In this document: in pieces, positions 1 to 6,594 of the stretch
Layout of the letters: each line of letters begins with the position of its first letter
Position numbering within the stretch: position 1 is the stretch's first letter
Assembly: GCF_000829035.1 (NCBI RefSeq)
Contig: NZ_AP012541.1
Location: 1,984,001 to 2,048,000, forward strand
DNA length: 64,000 bases
From: Lacticaseibacillus paracasei subsp. paracasei
Lineage (GTDB): Bacteria > Bacillota > Bacilli > Lactobacillales > Lactobacillaceae
Direction: 5' to 3'
Position numbers and translations under genes: made by a program
Notes under the pieces: generated by a model
Seen by the model: only the letters and a program-made list of their open reading frames with translations
Told to the model about the DNA's origin: nothing
Databases searched by the model: none

Positions 1-247
1 GGCCAGTGTTTACTGACGTCTTCAAAGTATCGCTGTCATCAACACCGGCTACCGCACGTTTCTCGGCAATCGTTTTCTTTGATACAACGATCCGGTTGTT
101 TAACTCTTGCTTCTCGATTTTTGAGAATGCTTCGCTTTCAGAAATGCCTAGCGTTGCTGCATTTTCGTAGCGCGTAATCAATTCAGCTTTGAAGTCGCGC
201 CACACTTTGTCGCCCTGTTTGTAAAGACGTACTGTTACTTGTGTCAT
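1..247 (-). CDS. Hypothetical phage protein, 3' end cut by window edge
   Basis: An open frame starts with ATG at 245-247 and stays open to base 1, giving at least 82 residues beginning MTQVTVRLYKQGDKVWRDFK. It is hydrophilic and lysine/glutamate-rich with no membrane segment; no family is recognised. Its start overlaps the stop of the upstream HTH gene by ATGA, so the two are probably translationally coupled in the leftward early operon. The real C-terminus and function cannot be seen from here. Confidence 0.65.
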   Translation of the reverse strand, partial: MTQVTVRLYKQGDKVWRDFKAELITRYENAATLGISESEAFSKIEKQELNNRIVVSKKTIAEKRAVAGVDDSDTLKTSVNTG

Positions 248-459
248 GCTTTCTTCTCTCCTTGCTTATCAGGCCTCAGTTCGTCAAGGCTAACGCCTAG
301 AGCATCCGCAATTCGGATCATCGTTGAAAATGACGGATCTTTGCTTTGACCGGTTTTGATTGAATAAATAGTTGTTGGATTTTTATACCCAGCAACTCTG
401 GAAAGTTTCCTGATACTGTAGCCTTTTTTGTTCATAATTTTTTCGATGATGTACCACAT
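244..459 (-). CDS. Small XRE-family helix-turn-helix protein
   Basis: This 71-aa protein is almost entirely one XRE/Cro-type helix-turn-helix: two helices around SIRKLSRVAGYKNPTTIYSI, then the family hallmark of a downstream helix in which a D-P-S pattern precedes a run of hydrophobics and LGVSLDEL. It should bind DNA as a dimer. An AGGAG-like site (GGAGAATCAAT) precedes the ATG. It lies in the leftward early operon directly downstream of the opposite-strand cassette at 575-1174, so it may control that cassette's promoter or phage gene timing; this is inference. It is smaller than CI repressors and lacks a peptidase domain. Confidence 0.75.
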   Translation of the reverse strand: MWYIIEKIMNKKGYSIRKLSRVAGYKNPTTIYSIKTGQSKDPSFSTMIRIADALGVSLDELRPDKQGEKKA

Positions 460-491
460 ATTGATTCTCCTTCGGGCTAATGTACGATATG

Positions 492-520
492 TTGTTTTTA
501 TCAGTGCACTATCGTATGCT
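492..520 (+). promoter_or_regulatory. Putative promoter of the opposite-strand phage cassette
   Basis: TTGTTT at 492-497 and TATGCT at 515-520 are separated by exactly 17 bp, and the 42-aa peptide gene starts 55 bp downstream behind an AGGAGG. Imperfect inverted repeats around the -10 (CACTATCGTA and TACGAGTG) could be an operator. Seen by eye only; not tested. Confidence 0.45.
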
Positions 521-574
521 TAACATGTACGAGTGCTAGTACACCCGTAACTATCATGTTAGGAGGCAAATAAT

Positions 575-703
575 ATGGCTAATAAAACAACCTCGAGAAA
601 AGCCGCTTCTGCAGCTTCCGCTGTCTTGCGTGATCGTCGCACTAGCAAGACTTCTAAAACGGCCGCTGCCAGCGCATTAGCTCAACGTTCCAATAAAAAG
701 TAG
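575..703 (+). CDS. 42-aa basic repeat peptide of a widespread uncharacterised type
   Basis: This short gene has an excellent ribosome site (AGGAGG, 8 nt before the ATG) and encodes MANKTTSRKAASAASAVLRD followed by a second similar half. The motif TS-(R/K)-x-x-A-x-S-A rich in Lys, Arg, Ser and Ala occurs twice, so the peptide is an internal duplication, strongly basic and probably helical. Similar T-S-K / A-x-S-A-L-x-Q peptides occur in many bacteria, as I recall, without known function. It lies on the strand opposite the surrounding phage early genes, with its own promoter, and is followed 90 bp later by a DUF2513 gene, so the pair looks like a phage-carried accessory cassette. Confidence 0.7.
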   Translation: MANKTTSRKAASAASAVLRDRRTSKTSKTAAASALAQRSNKK

Positions 704-793
704 TCACACAGTCATACTTTAATTACTCCTTTAGGGTCTAAGGTTTCCCTGAGGGAGATTTTATTTACTAACAACGAAAGGAAATTGAAAATC

Positions 794-1174
794 ATGAAAC
801 TCAATCCAGACTGTTTACGTGATGTGCTTTTAGTTGTGGAAACCAATGCCTCTACCAGCCAATGGGTAGAAGCAAAAACACTTTTAGCTGATCCTAGAAT
901 GAGCTCTTATTCTTACGAAGAGATCGCTTACCATGTACGCCAAGCAAATTGGGCAGGACTTTTAGCTGAAGTTAACTGGTTTATGGACGAAGGGTTTCTA
1001 ATCAAAGACTTGACGCCTAGTGGGCACCAGTTCTTGGCGGACATTCGTGAAGACACCAACTGGAATAAAGTGAAGTCTGTTTTAAAAAAAGTTGGTTCGT
1101 TTTCAATTTCTGCGATTACTCAGGCTGCTGCTGGCGTGGTTCAGGCTGATATACAGAAACATCTAGGCCTCTGA
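794..1174 (+). CDS. DUF2513 family protein
   Basis: The 126-aa product matches the DUF2513 pattern: MKLN-x-DC-x-RD-x-LL at the N-terminus, YSYEEIAYHVRQ, a GFLI-x-DLTPSGHQFL segment, and a C-terminal IR-x-D-x-xW-x-KVK tail ending in an Ala/Val-rich helix. The central part resembles a winged helix. The family is common in prophages and mobile islands and has no established function. I chose ATG 794 because AAAGGA precedes it by about 11 nt; an in-frame TTG at 785 is too close to that site. Its last 59 bp overlap, tail to tail, the small phage gene at 1116-1304, which suggests insertion of a compact cassette into the operon. Confidence 0.75.
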   Translation: MKLNPDCLRDVLLVVETNASTSQWVEAKTLLADPRMSSYSYEEIAYHVRQANWAGLLAEVNWFMDEGFLIKDLTPSGHQFLADIREDTNWNKVKSVLKKVGSFSISAITQAAAGVVQADIQKHLGL

Positions 1175-1304
1175 CAGGAACTAACCACTTCATTTCAACC
1201 TCTACAGGGTCATTCGCCTCAGCTTTGAAGTGGATCTTTTCAACCTGTCCAACCTCAATGCCATTCACAAAAACTTTGCCGTTTTGAATTCGTAGGCTAT
1301 TCAT
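1116..1304 (-). CDS. Small conserved-looking phage protein
   Basis: A 62-aa product beginning MNSLRIQNGKVFVNGIEVGQ, with alternating hydrophobic residues suggesting a small beta-rich fold and a Pro/Gln-rich tail (EPRQQQPE). Its ATG overlaps the stop of the replisome-organiser gene as ATGA, so it is the next cistron of the leftward operon. Its 3' end runs 59 bp into the convergent DUF2513 gene. The function is unknown; small proteins of this sort are common beside phage replication genes. Confidence 0.6.
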   Translation of the reverse strand: MNSLRIQNGKVFVNGIEVGQVEKIHFKAEANDPVEVEMKWLVPVRGLDVSVYQPEPRQQQPE

Positions 1305-2266
1305 TTCGAGTCCTCTTTCTTTCCAAGTGCCTTTAACTGCTCCATCTGCTCGGCTAGTTTAGCTCTGTCTTCCTCAGATACTTTTTTATGCTTGGGCTTG
1401 TAACCGTCCTGCGCCCAGACTGGTAGTTCCTCAGTCCGAACTGGCTTGCCGTAACGGCGCTGAGGCTGATTCGTTTTGCGTTCACTATCGTTTGCTTCGA
1501 CAGCAGCAACCGTGAGAAGACGCTTGCTTTCCCAGTTTTTCAATATGCCGTTGACGTACTTGTAGTTTTTGACATTGCTTTCAACTGCAGTCCGCAGCGC
1601 ATTTAGAACTAGCTTCTCAGGTTCAGGTGATCCTGCTTTTCGCATGTCATCAACCCACTCAACAAGGCTTTCTCTGGTGAACGGTGATAGTTGTCCAAAC
1701 CCATTGCCTTCCCAGAAATTGCAAATATCAAGAATTGATGATGACGACGATGACGGTTCTTCAGTAGGCCTCTCTGCTGCCTTTACTGGAGCAGTAGTCT
1801 GTTGTCGTTTAGTTTTGTCTAGTTTAGTCTCGTCTTGTTTAGTGTATGTGCTACTGTGTTGCCTACTAGGTTGTAAACTACCTTGTAAACTGTGTTGCCT
1901 ACTAGGTTGCCTACTGTGTTGCCTACTATCTGACACACTGTCATCAGCTTGACTACTAGGTTGCCTACTATCTGACGTACTAAGCTTTCGTGAAATATCG
2001 ATGACTGAGTAGGTCGTTGCCTTAACACCGTTAGTTTGAAAATCTATCAGCCCTGACTGTTTTAGCGCGTTGCGGGCTTTGATGATGCCCTGACGGCTTA
2101 AACCAGTCAACGTTTCAAGTGTTCGATTCGGCATATTGAATTCGCTTGGCCAGCCTAGCTGGTTACATTGGTAAACCAGCCCATGCCATAACGCTATCTG
2201 TCCTGTGCTTAGCGGATTAACGCTTTGCTGAATGTAGAACTCTCGAATTAGCTTGAATAAATCCAT
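1301..2266 (-). CDS. Phage replisome organiser with DnaD-like C-terminal domain
   Basis: The 321-aa product has a winged-helix N-terminus (residues about 1-90, with TLETLTGLSRQGIIKARNAL as recognition-helix region), a Ser/Arg/Gln-rich linker (about 100-150) and a DnaD/DnaB_2-type C-terminal domain ending in the signature YKYVNGILKNW. Such proteins bind the phage origin and load the host helicase. The linker is encoded by the 12-bp repeats described separately, as in phages whose origin lies inside the rep gene. I prefer ATG 2266, 11 nt from GGAGG; a GTG at 2278 sits on top of that site. It follows the exonuclease gene closely and overlaps the next gene as ATGA. Confidence 0.85.
   Translation of the reverse strand: MDLFKLIREFYIQQSVNPLSTGQIALWHGLVYQCNQLGWPSEFNMPNRTLETLTGLSRQGIIKARNALKQSGLIDFQTNGVKATTYSVIDISRKLSTSDSRQPSSQADDSVSDSRQHSRQPSRQHSLQGSLQPSRQHSSTYTKQDETKLDKTKRQQTTAPVKAAERPTEEPSSSSSSILDICNFWEGNGFGQLSPFTRESLVEWVDDMRKAGSPEPEKLVLNALRTAVESNVKNYKYVNGILKNWESKRLLTVAAVEANDSERKTNQPQRRYGKPVRTEELPVWAQDGYKPKHKKVSEEDRAKLAEQMEQLKALGKKEDSK
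1858..1969. repeat. 12-bp iterons inside the rep gene, putative phage origin
   Basis: GTTGCCTACT occurs exactly at 1858, 1894, 1906, 1918 and 1960, and related units (GTTGTAAACT, CTTGTAAACT) at 1870 and 1882. Six units are therefore spaced at exactly 12 bp from 1858 to 1929. Beside them, 1800-1850 is a T/A-rich run of GTTTAGT-like words that could be the unwinding region. In the protein they give a four-residue SRQx periodicity. An origin inside the replisome-organiser gene is known for lactococcal and lactobacillus phages. Confidence 0.7.
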
Positions 2267-2281
2267 GCGGTGAGTCACCTC

Positions 2282-3139
2282 CTACTCGACTAGCTCGTCC
2301 ATGCTGATAATTGTGGCGACTCGTTTAGTTGCCTTGCAGTATTCGCAGGCCTCACATCGATGTGGCCGCACCTGACCGGATTTAACCGCCTCAACGTGTT
2401 CGGTGCTGTCATGGATCTCTTCCAGCGCCTCGTCCATACGGTACTGTGGCACTTCGATGACGGCATGGTCGGGTACGTCTTCCTTGGTCACGGCGATGAT
2501 GAATGCTCGTGGTCGCGTTCCGTAATTTTGGTAAATCAGCTCCTGATAAACCGCCATCTGAAGCTGATAGTTGTAGGCATCAATGAAGCTGGTTGGTTGA
2601 CGTTCTCCTGGTTTCCAATACTTCTTGTGAAGCGACTGTGTGGTCTTTAGATCCAAAAAGAATGACTTTGTGGAGTCGAAGCAGTCCAGCTTGCCCATCC
2701 ACTCGACCCCAAACAGATCACCGGTCAGGATCTCTTCTTTTTCGCCCTGATAAAGTCGCTGAACATTCTCATCAGCTTCAAGTGTTTTAATCATGGCATC
2801 AGCTTGTTTATACGGAGCTTTCAGTTGTCCTTTTGATGATCCACGAGTTGAGAACATCTCTGGGTGTCCTTTGATAAAAGACTCATGAGCTTGCTTGGAT
2901 TCAAAATAGCTGTGTAGATAGTTTCCAACCAGCAAGGCAGTCGGATCGCCTTTTGGTGTCCATTTACCTTGCAACTCGGCCATCGCTTCTGCTTCGCATG
3001 TCAGAAACTTCTTAAACCAGGTAGCAGACTGATATTTGAAACTGGTATCCAGCGAGTAATAATTATCCTTGTTGACCGTCAAAGATTTCTGGTTGTTTTC
3101 CTGCATTTGGGTCGTGGGTAATGTCTGGCTTAAGAGCAT
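2282..3139 (-). CDS. RecB/Cas4-like PD-(D/E)XK exonuclease, partner of RecT
   Basis: The 285-aa product has the nuclease signature GKLD (about residue 170), DLKTT (about 186) and the RecB-family Q-motif QLQMAVYQ. This is the layout of phage exonucleases (PDDEXK_12/RecE-like) that resect double-stranded ends for the annealing protein encoded next door. It also has one Cys near the N-terminus (FLTCEAEA) and a C-terminal C-x2-C-x2-C (RCEACEYC), the arrangement that holds an iron-sulphur cluster in AddB and Cas4. ATG 3139 is chosen because GGAGGTG lies 8 nt upstream; it overlaps recT by 77 bp, implying coupled translation. Confidence 0.85.
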   Translation of the reverse strand: MLLSQTLPTTQMQENNQKSLTVNKDNYYSLDTSFKYQSATWFKKFLTCEAEAMAELQGKWTPKGDPTALLVGNYLHSYFESKQAHESFIKGHPEMFSTRGSSKGQLKAPYKQADAMIKTLEADENVQRLYQGEKEEILTGDLFGVEWMGKLDCFDSTKSFFLDLKTTQSLHKKYWKPGERQPTSFIDAYNYQLQMAVYQELIYQNYGTRPRAFIIAVTKEDVPDHAVIEVPQYRMDEALEEIHDSTEHVEAVKSGQVRPHRCEACEYCKATKRVATIISMDELVE

Positions 3140-3926
3140 CTGGCTTCACCTCCGATTTTGTGACTGGTTCAGCAGGAGCGTTAAGTGCATCCTCGATAGA
3201 GTTAGGATCTTCGGGGGTAACGTCCTTCAGTTCTGGATCAGCTTCGACTGGTTTTTCATCGGCACTGACCGCACTTTGCATGTCGGTTGTCATTGGACCC
3301 CACTTAGTCAGCAGCGATTTGATTACCGTCTTCAGGGCCATAGCCTCGTAGTTGTCTTTCCAAACGCCCTTGGGCTCCGTGCCACCACCAGATTTGCTGA
3401 AACGCTTGCGATGATCATCGACTTGCTGATATGTCCAATAGACCATCTTTTCAAAACCGTTAGTCAGTTTGAACGACGCGGCATAGCCAACCGGTTTTTC
3501 GCTTGCTTCGCGATCGTGGAAGTTCGGCGTGTACTCAAGTTCCTCCGTTAGTGGGTTCCAGCTCTTGAACTCATCTTCATAAATTGGTAAAGCAGTCAGG
3601 CGCTGATACCGTCCTGATCGTTGAGCTAATTGGATGTAGCCTTTATAACCAATCTGTGGCTGCGCCTGGTTCTTGTATGGAACGATGTAGACAAAACCCA
3701 AGCTCGGGTTAACCGGAAGATCGAGCGTTGCTGCTACCATGGCCGAGTTGATAACACTTAACTGATCAACTCTGGCTAAGCTTGGATTAAGGCTTACCGC
3801 GCTGGCAATCGATGAAAGAAACTGTGGTGCCCGTTTGTCCAGAAGCGCTGCAAACTTATTCTTAATCGTTTGCGTCTCAATCAGTTTCTTAACTGGCATT
3901 TTTGTTAGGTCATATTGTGTCGTCAT
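3063..3926 (-). CDS. recT: RecT single-strand annealing recombinase
   Basis: The 287-aa product shows the RecT core from about residue 15 to 190: SIASAVSLNPSLARV, the well conserved VPYKNQAQPQIGYKGYI and the later YWTYQQVDDHRKRFSKSGGG. RecT coats single-stranded DNA and anneals complementary strands, here paired with the exonuclease encoded just downstream. The C-terminal 90 residues are acidic and Pro-rich, probably disordered, possibly for contact with host SSB (inference). A strong AGGAGGAGCAGCAT precedes the ATG. It heads the recombination module of the leftward early operon. Confidence 0.95.
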   Translation of the reverse strand: MTTQYDLTKMPVKKLIETQTIKNKFAALLDKRAPQFLSSIASAVSLNPSLARVDQLSVINSAMVAATLDLPVNPSLGFVYIVPYKNQAQPQIGYKGYIQLAQRSGRYQRLTALPIYEDEFKSWNPLTEELEYTPNFHDREASEKPVGYAASFKLTNGFEKMVYWTYQQVDDHRKRFSKSGGGTEPKGVWKDNYEAMALKTVIKSLLTKWGPMTTDMQSAVSADEKPVEADPELKDVTPEDPNSIEDALNAPAEPVTKSEVKPDALKPDITHDPNAGKQPEIFDGQQG

Positions 3927-3938
3927 ATGCTGCTCCTC

Positions 3939-4352
3939 CTATTTCCATTCCTGGAATCCTTGATTCTTCATGAAATCGATAATGTCTAAGCTGTCACCGC
4001 CGAAGAAAATCTCAACCAGTTCTGCTTTTGGATACGTAGAACTAGCAGCGTCTTTTAAGAATCGCTCAGGGCCGTGAATGTTGATCCAATCTTTCAAGTA
4101 TTCCTTCGCCTTGTCTTTGTTAAAGGCGCCCTCATAACGCGATGTAGCACAGCTTTGATAGAACCAAGGCTTCTTTGTATCAACTTCATATTCATCGGCG
4201 GTGGCCAAGAACTCCTCCGCTTGTTCGATATCCATATCTTTGGGCAAGACGGTCCCGTGATAGGATTCCCAATCAGCGATAGCCTTATCTTCAAGCGCTT
4301 CTCGTCGTTGATACTCGTTCAGAACCGCTGTGTTGTAATCAAGCATGGTCAT
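3939..4352 (-). CDS. Hypothetical phage early protein
   Basis: A soluble, acidic protein of about 137 residues with no recognised family. It has a charged N-terminal helix region (NEYQRREALEDKAIADWE), aromatic motifs (PWFYQSC) and a hydrophobic C-terminus (DIIDFMKNQGFQEW). The chosen ATG 4352 has GGAAGG 7 nt upstream; the frame is open ten codons further up to an ATG at 4382 with no ribosome site. It ends 12 bp before recT, whose AGGAGG overlaps its stop region, so the two are cotranscribed. Confidence 0.6.
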   Translation of the reverse strand: MTMLDYNTAVLNEYQRREALEDKAIADWESYHGTVLPKDMDIEQAEEFLATADEYEVDTKKPWFYQSCATSRYEGAFNKDKAKEYLKDWINIHGPERFLKDAASSTYPKAELVEIFFGGDSLDIIDFMKNQGFQEWK

Positions 4353-4458
4353 CAACCGCCTTCCGTGATAAACTTGAGACATAATAATATCTGCAATATT
4401 GTTGACTTCCCGTGGTTGCAGCCATGGGATTTTTTTGTGCTCTTTTTATCGTGTCCAT
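4339..4458 (-). CDS. Possible 39-aa phage peptide
   Basis: A short frame starts at ATG 4458 with AGGAGG 9 nt upstream and overlaps both neighbours by a few bases, as expected of a coupled early operon. The product begins MDTIKRAQKNPMAATT and is basic with a Tyr cluster (YCRYYYV). There is no family recognition; it could be a fortuitous frame. Confidence 0.35.
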   Translation of the reverse strand: MDTIKRAQKNPMAATTGSQQYCRYYYVSSLSRKAVDDHA

Positions 4459-4574
4459 TGTTTCCAGCCTCCTACTGCTGTGGCGCCGATCATGATGCCA
4501 GCGAGAACGACAAGCAGATATTTCCAAAAGGCTGATGATGGGTCGAACAGCACCGACATGATTGCTTCTAGCAT
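4446..4574 (-). CDS. 42-aa single-pass membrane peptide of the phage early operon
   Basis: The frame starts at ATG 4572-4574 behind a good GGAGGTC site and encodes a 42-residue peptide with one clear membrane helix (WKYLLVVLAGIMIGATAVGG, about residues 17-36) and a short charged tail. It is likely an inner-membrane peptide of unknown role. It lies between a small HTH gene and the hypothetical gene at 3939-4352. Confidence 0.5.
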   Translation of the reverse strand: MLEAIMSVLFDPSSAFWKYLLVVLAGIMIGATAVGGWKQWTR

Positions 4575-4586
4575 TTGTTAGACCTC

Positions 4587-4796
4587 CTACAAGTTGTTTA
4601 GATAATCCTCAATCTCGGAAATCTTGAATGTCCCTCGTTCTCTCGGATCATTGGTCATATAGTGCAATTGTGGGAAGTCAGGCTGTTGTCTCATCTTTCT
4701 CCACTTGGCACTAAATGGCGTGACGTCAAACATGCGAGCGGCCTCTGTCTGAGTAATAAAAGTACGCTTGTGCTCTCGTTGCTTCATGTTCTGCAT
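4587..4796 (-). CDS. Small phage DNA-binding protein, excisionase-like
   Basis: The 69-aa basic product has a winged-helix/HTH_17 look: TFITQTEAARMFDVTP, a short turn, then KWRKMRQQPDFP and a C-terminal EIEDYLNNL, as in phage excisionases and MerR-like small regulators. The ATG is preceded by GGAGGG. It sits in the early operon downstream of another regulator-like gene. The distance from the integrase makes an Xis role uncertain; a transcriptional regulator is equally possible. Confidence 0.55.
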   Translation of the reverse strand: MQNMKQREHKRTFITQTEAARMFDVTPFSAKWRKMRQQPDFPQLHYMTNDPRERGTFKISEIEDYLNNL

Positions 4797-4801
4797 TTTT
4801 G

Positions 4802-5308
4802 TTACCCTCCAAACGTTTGGTTAAATTTGTCAATGAAAGGCTGTGGATCAATGCCGCCATATTCAGCAAGTTCAATTAATTCGGTTTGTTCTGAAGCAAT
4901 CTCTTCAACCAATTCCTTAAACCCCGTTGTGACAGTCTCTTGTTGCTGTCGCGTTCGCTTTTCCTCTGGAACCTTGATTGCATTCTTGAAGTCAGTCCAG
5001 ATTGCTTTTCTTTCAGACTCCTCTTGATCTGCCGTAGTCGTAGCAGCGAAAACATCTTCATTGATTCGTGGATTGTTCATGAACGAAATGGTTCCAAAGT
5101 CTGCTCTGGCTGAAGAAAGTCCTAAGCGAACTCCTTTCAAAAGTGACCACAGCGATTTTTTCTTCTCGTGATCAACGCTCCGCTGACCTAACGCATATTT
5201 GCCAATTGAGCTCTCGGATAAAAACGACTTCTTGCTGATGGACCGTTTGCTTAGCCCAGATGTTTCAATTGCAAGCGATAATTGTCGCGGGTATTTTGTA
5301 TCTGCCAT
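4802..5308 (-). CDS. Hypothetical phage protein with N-terminal HTH-like segment
   Basis: The 168-aa product starts MADTKYPRQLSLAIETSG and contains a possible helix-turn-helix (LSKRSISKKSFLSESSIGKYALGQRS), then a charged, helical region rich in Glu, Lys and Gln. I placed the start at ATG 5308, which has AAAGGCG 6 nt upstream; a more upstream ATG at 5350 lacks such a site. It is the second large gene of the leftward early operon after the Cro-like gene, a position often held by phage regulators or antirepressor-like proteins. Function unknown. Confidence 0.6.
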   Translation of the reverse strand: MADTKYPRQLSLAIETSGLSKRSISKKSFLSESSIGKYALGQRSVDHEKKKSLWSLLKGVRLGLSSARADFGTISFMNNPRINEDVFAATTTADQEESERKAIWTDFKNAIKVPEEKRTRQQQETVTTGFKELVEEIASEQTELIELAEYGGIDPQPFIDKFNQTFGG

Positions 5309-5365
5309 GTGACGCCTTCTTTCGTCTATTTTTTTAGGTGCCTTATACAACGCCTAGATTGATAA

Positions 5366-5524
5366 TTAAGCTGTAGCAAGGTAATCAATCATTTCGTTCC
5401 TTGCACGTTCCCTTTCAGCACTGATTGCCATTTCGAGCATGTCATCGTCCATGGTTTCCCAAAAAGCTTTGGGCTTATCATCTCGGTAGCTCATCAGCGC
5501 TTCGATCATTTGCTGTCGGTTCAT
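5366..5524 (-). CDS. 52-aa acidic phage early protein
   Basis: The frame starts at ATG 5522-5524 with GAGGAGG upstream, and its ATG overlaps the stop of the Cro-like gene (ATGA). The product begins MNRQQMIEALMSYRDDKPKA, is acidic and Met/Glu-rich and looks fully helical. No family recognised. Good ribosome site and coupling support it as a real gene. Confidence 0.6.
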   Translation of the reverse strand: MNRQQMIEALMSYRDDKPKAFWETMDDDMLEMAISAERERARNEMIDYLATA

Positions 5525-5766
5525 TTGACTGCCTCCTCTCGCTGGGCGGGAATGTGTTTATCAAGGTTTACATTTTCGCTACCAAAAATAGCATCAACGC
5601 TATGACCCAAAATTTCAGAAATTCTCAACGTAATTGAAGTCGCCGGATCCTTTGTTTTTCCTGTTTCAATATTGGATATGGTTAAGCGAGTGACGCCAAC
5701 TTGCTTTGCTAGTTCTAACTGAGACATCTCTTTTTCTCGGCGATAATGACGCAAGCTGTTGCTCAT
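5521..5766 (-). CDS. Cro-like XRE repressor
   Basis: The 81-aa product carries a standard XRE helix-turn-helix at residues about 5-60 (MSQLELAKQVGVTRLTISNIETG, then SEILGHSVDAIFG). It is divergent from the CI-type gene, and the 129-bp gap between them holds palindromic operator-like sequences. It is thus the first gene of the leftward lytic/early operon and should act as Cro, shutting off the repressor promoter. Transcript order with the 52-aa gene is supported by the ATGA overlap. Confidence 0.85.
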   Translation of the reverse strand: MSNSLRHYRREKEMSQLELAKQVGVTRLTISNIETGKTKDPATSITLRISEILGHSVDAIFGSENVNLDKHIPAQREEAVK

Positions 5767-5800
5767 GTCTGTTCCTCCCTTCTTGCTTATGAATTAATAA

Positions 5801-5873
5801 TATACCTAGGTATACACGCTGTCAACCAATATATACATAAAACCAAAAGTTTTTTTGTATAGTTAGATATACA
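5801..5873. promoter_or_regulatory. CI/Cro operator-promoter region
   Basis: The divergent gap contains the perfect palindrome TATACCTAGGTATA (5801-5814) and the dyad TGTATA-N6-TATACA (5856-5873), with AT-rich words between (TATATACATA). The TATA-like boxes overlap both palindromes, so repressor binding would block both promoters. The right palindrome lies 22 bp before the CI start; the left one 35 bp from the Cro start. Confidence 0.65.
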
Positions 5874-5895
5874 ATAATCACAAGGAGGTTTAGTC

Positions 5896-6579
5896 ATGTC
5901 AGAATTAGGCGATTATTTGCGCCAGTTGCGCGGTACCATGTCGCTTCGTGAAGCCTCCCAACGTTCACACGGGAGAATCAGCCATGCGGCAATAGCTCAA
6001 GCCGAAAAAGGTATTAATAGTCATGGCAAGCCATTCACGCCATCTGCTGAAACATTAAAAGAGTTCGCAAAACTTTACAATGTCAGCACTACTAAATTGA
6101 TGAAAATGGCTGGTTACATTGAAAAGTCAAGCGATCTTCCTAGCAATGCTATTCCCGTATCAAGCGAAGAAGCTGACCAGCCGGTTATGGTTTATGGAGA
6201 AATTCAAGCCGGCGTTGCCAAGTGGGCTGAACAAGATATTATCGGTCAGATAAATGTTCCTAAGAGCTTTGCTAAAAGATACGGAGCAAAGAACCTATTC
6301 GCGCTTAAAGTTGACGGCGAATCCATGAATCGAGAAATTCCCAACGGATATACAGCGGTATTCTCGAAAGATTTAGAACCAGAAAGCGGTGATATAGTTG
6401 CCGTTATGATCGACTCAGAAAGTGCTACCATAAAGCGATTTAGAGAAACGTCATTGGCGGTGATGTTTGAGCCATCATCATGGGACCCATCTTTTAAACC
6501 ATATGTATTCCCCAAAGACGGGATTCAAGATTTCAAAATCATTGGGAAGTTTTTATACGCAACAAGTGAATGTATTTGA
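5896..6579 (+). CDS. CI-type phage repressor with LexA/S24 autocleavage domain
   Basis: The 227-aa product has an N-terminal HTH (residues about 5-70; TMSLREASQRSHGRISHAAI) and a C-terminal S24 peptidase fold. The predicted cleavage site is Ala105-Gly106 (EIQAGVAKW), the nucleophile Ser143 in VDGESMN and the general base Lys180 in ATIKRF. This predicts RecA-stimulated self-cleavage, so DNA damage should induce the prophage. It has a strong AAGGAGG and lies divergent to the Cro-like gene. The spacing of the catalytic residues looks intact, so the repressor is probably functional. Confidence 0.92.
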   Translation: MSELGDYLRQLRGTMSLREASQRSHGRISHAAIAQAEKGINSHGKPFTPSAETLKEFAKLYNVSTTKLMKMAGYIEKSSDLPSNAIPVSSEEADQPVMVYGEIQAGVAKWAEQDIIGQINVPKSFAKRYGAKNLFALKVDGESMNREIPNGYTAVFSKDLEPESGDIVAVMIDSESATIKRFRETSLAVMFEPSSWDPSFKPYVFPKDGIQDFKIIGKFLYATSECI

Positions 6580-6594
6580 TGAGGCGGTGGCATT

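Noticed and set aside
1569..2028. Open frames on both strands overlapping the rep gene repeats
   Set aside because: They exist because the 12-bp repeats are multiples of three and keep several frames open; no ribosome sites and odd compositions (Leu/Cys or Val/Asn repeats).
4074..4581. Plus-strand frames opposite the phage early operon
   Set aside because: They lack ribosome sites and oppose well-coupled minus-strand genes.
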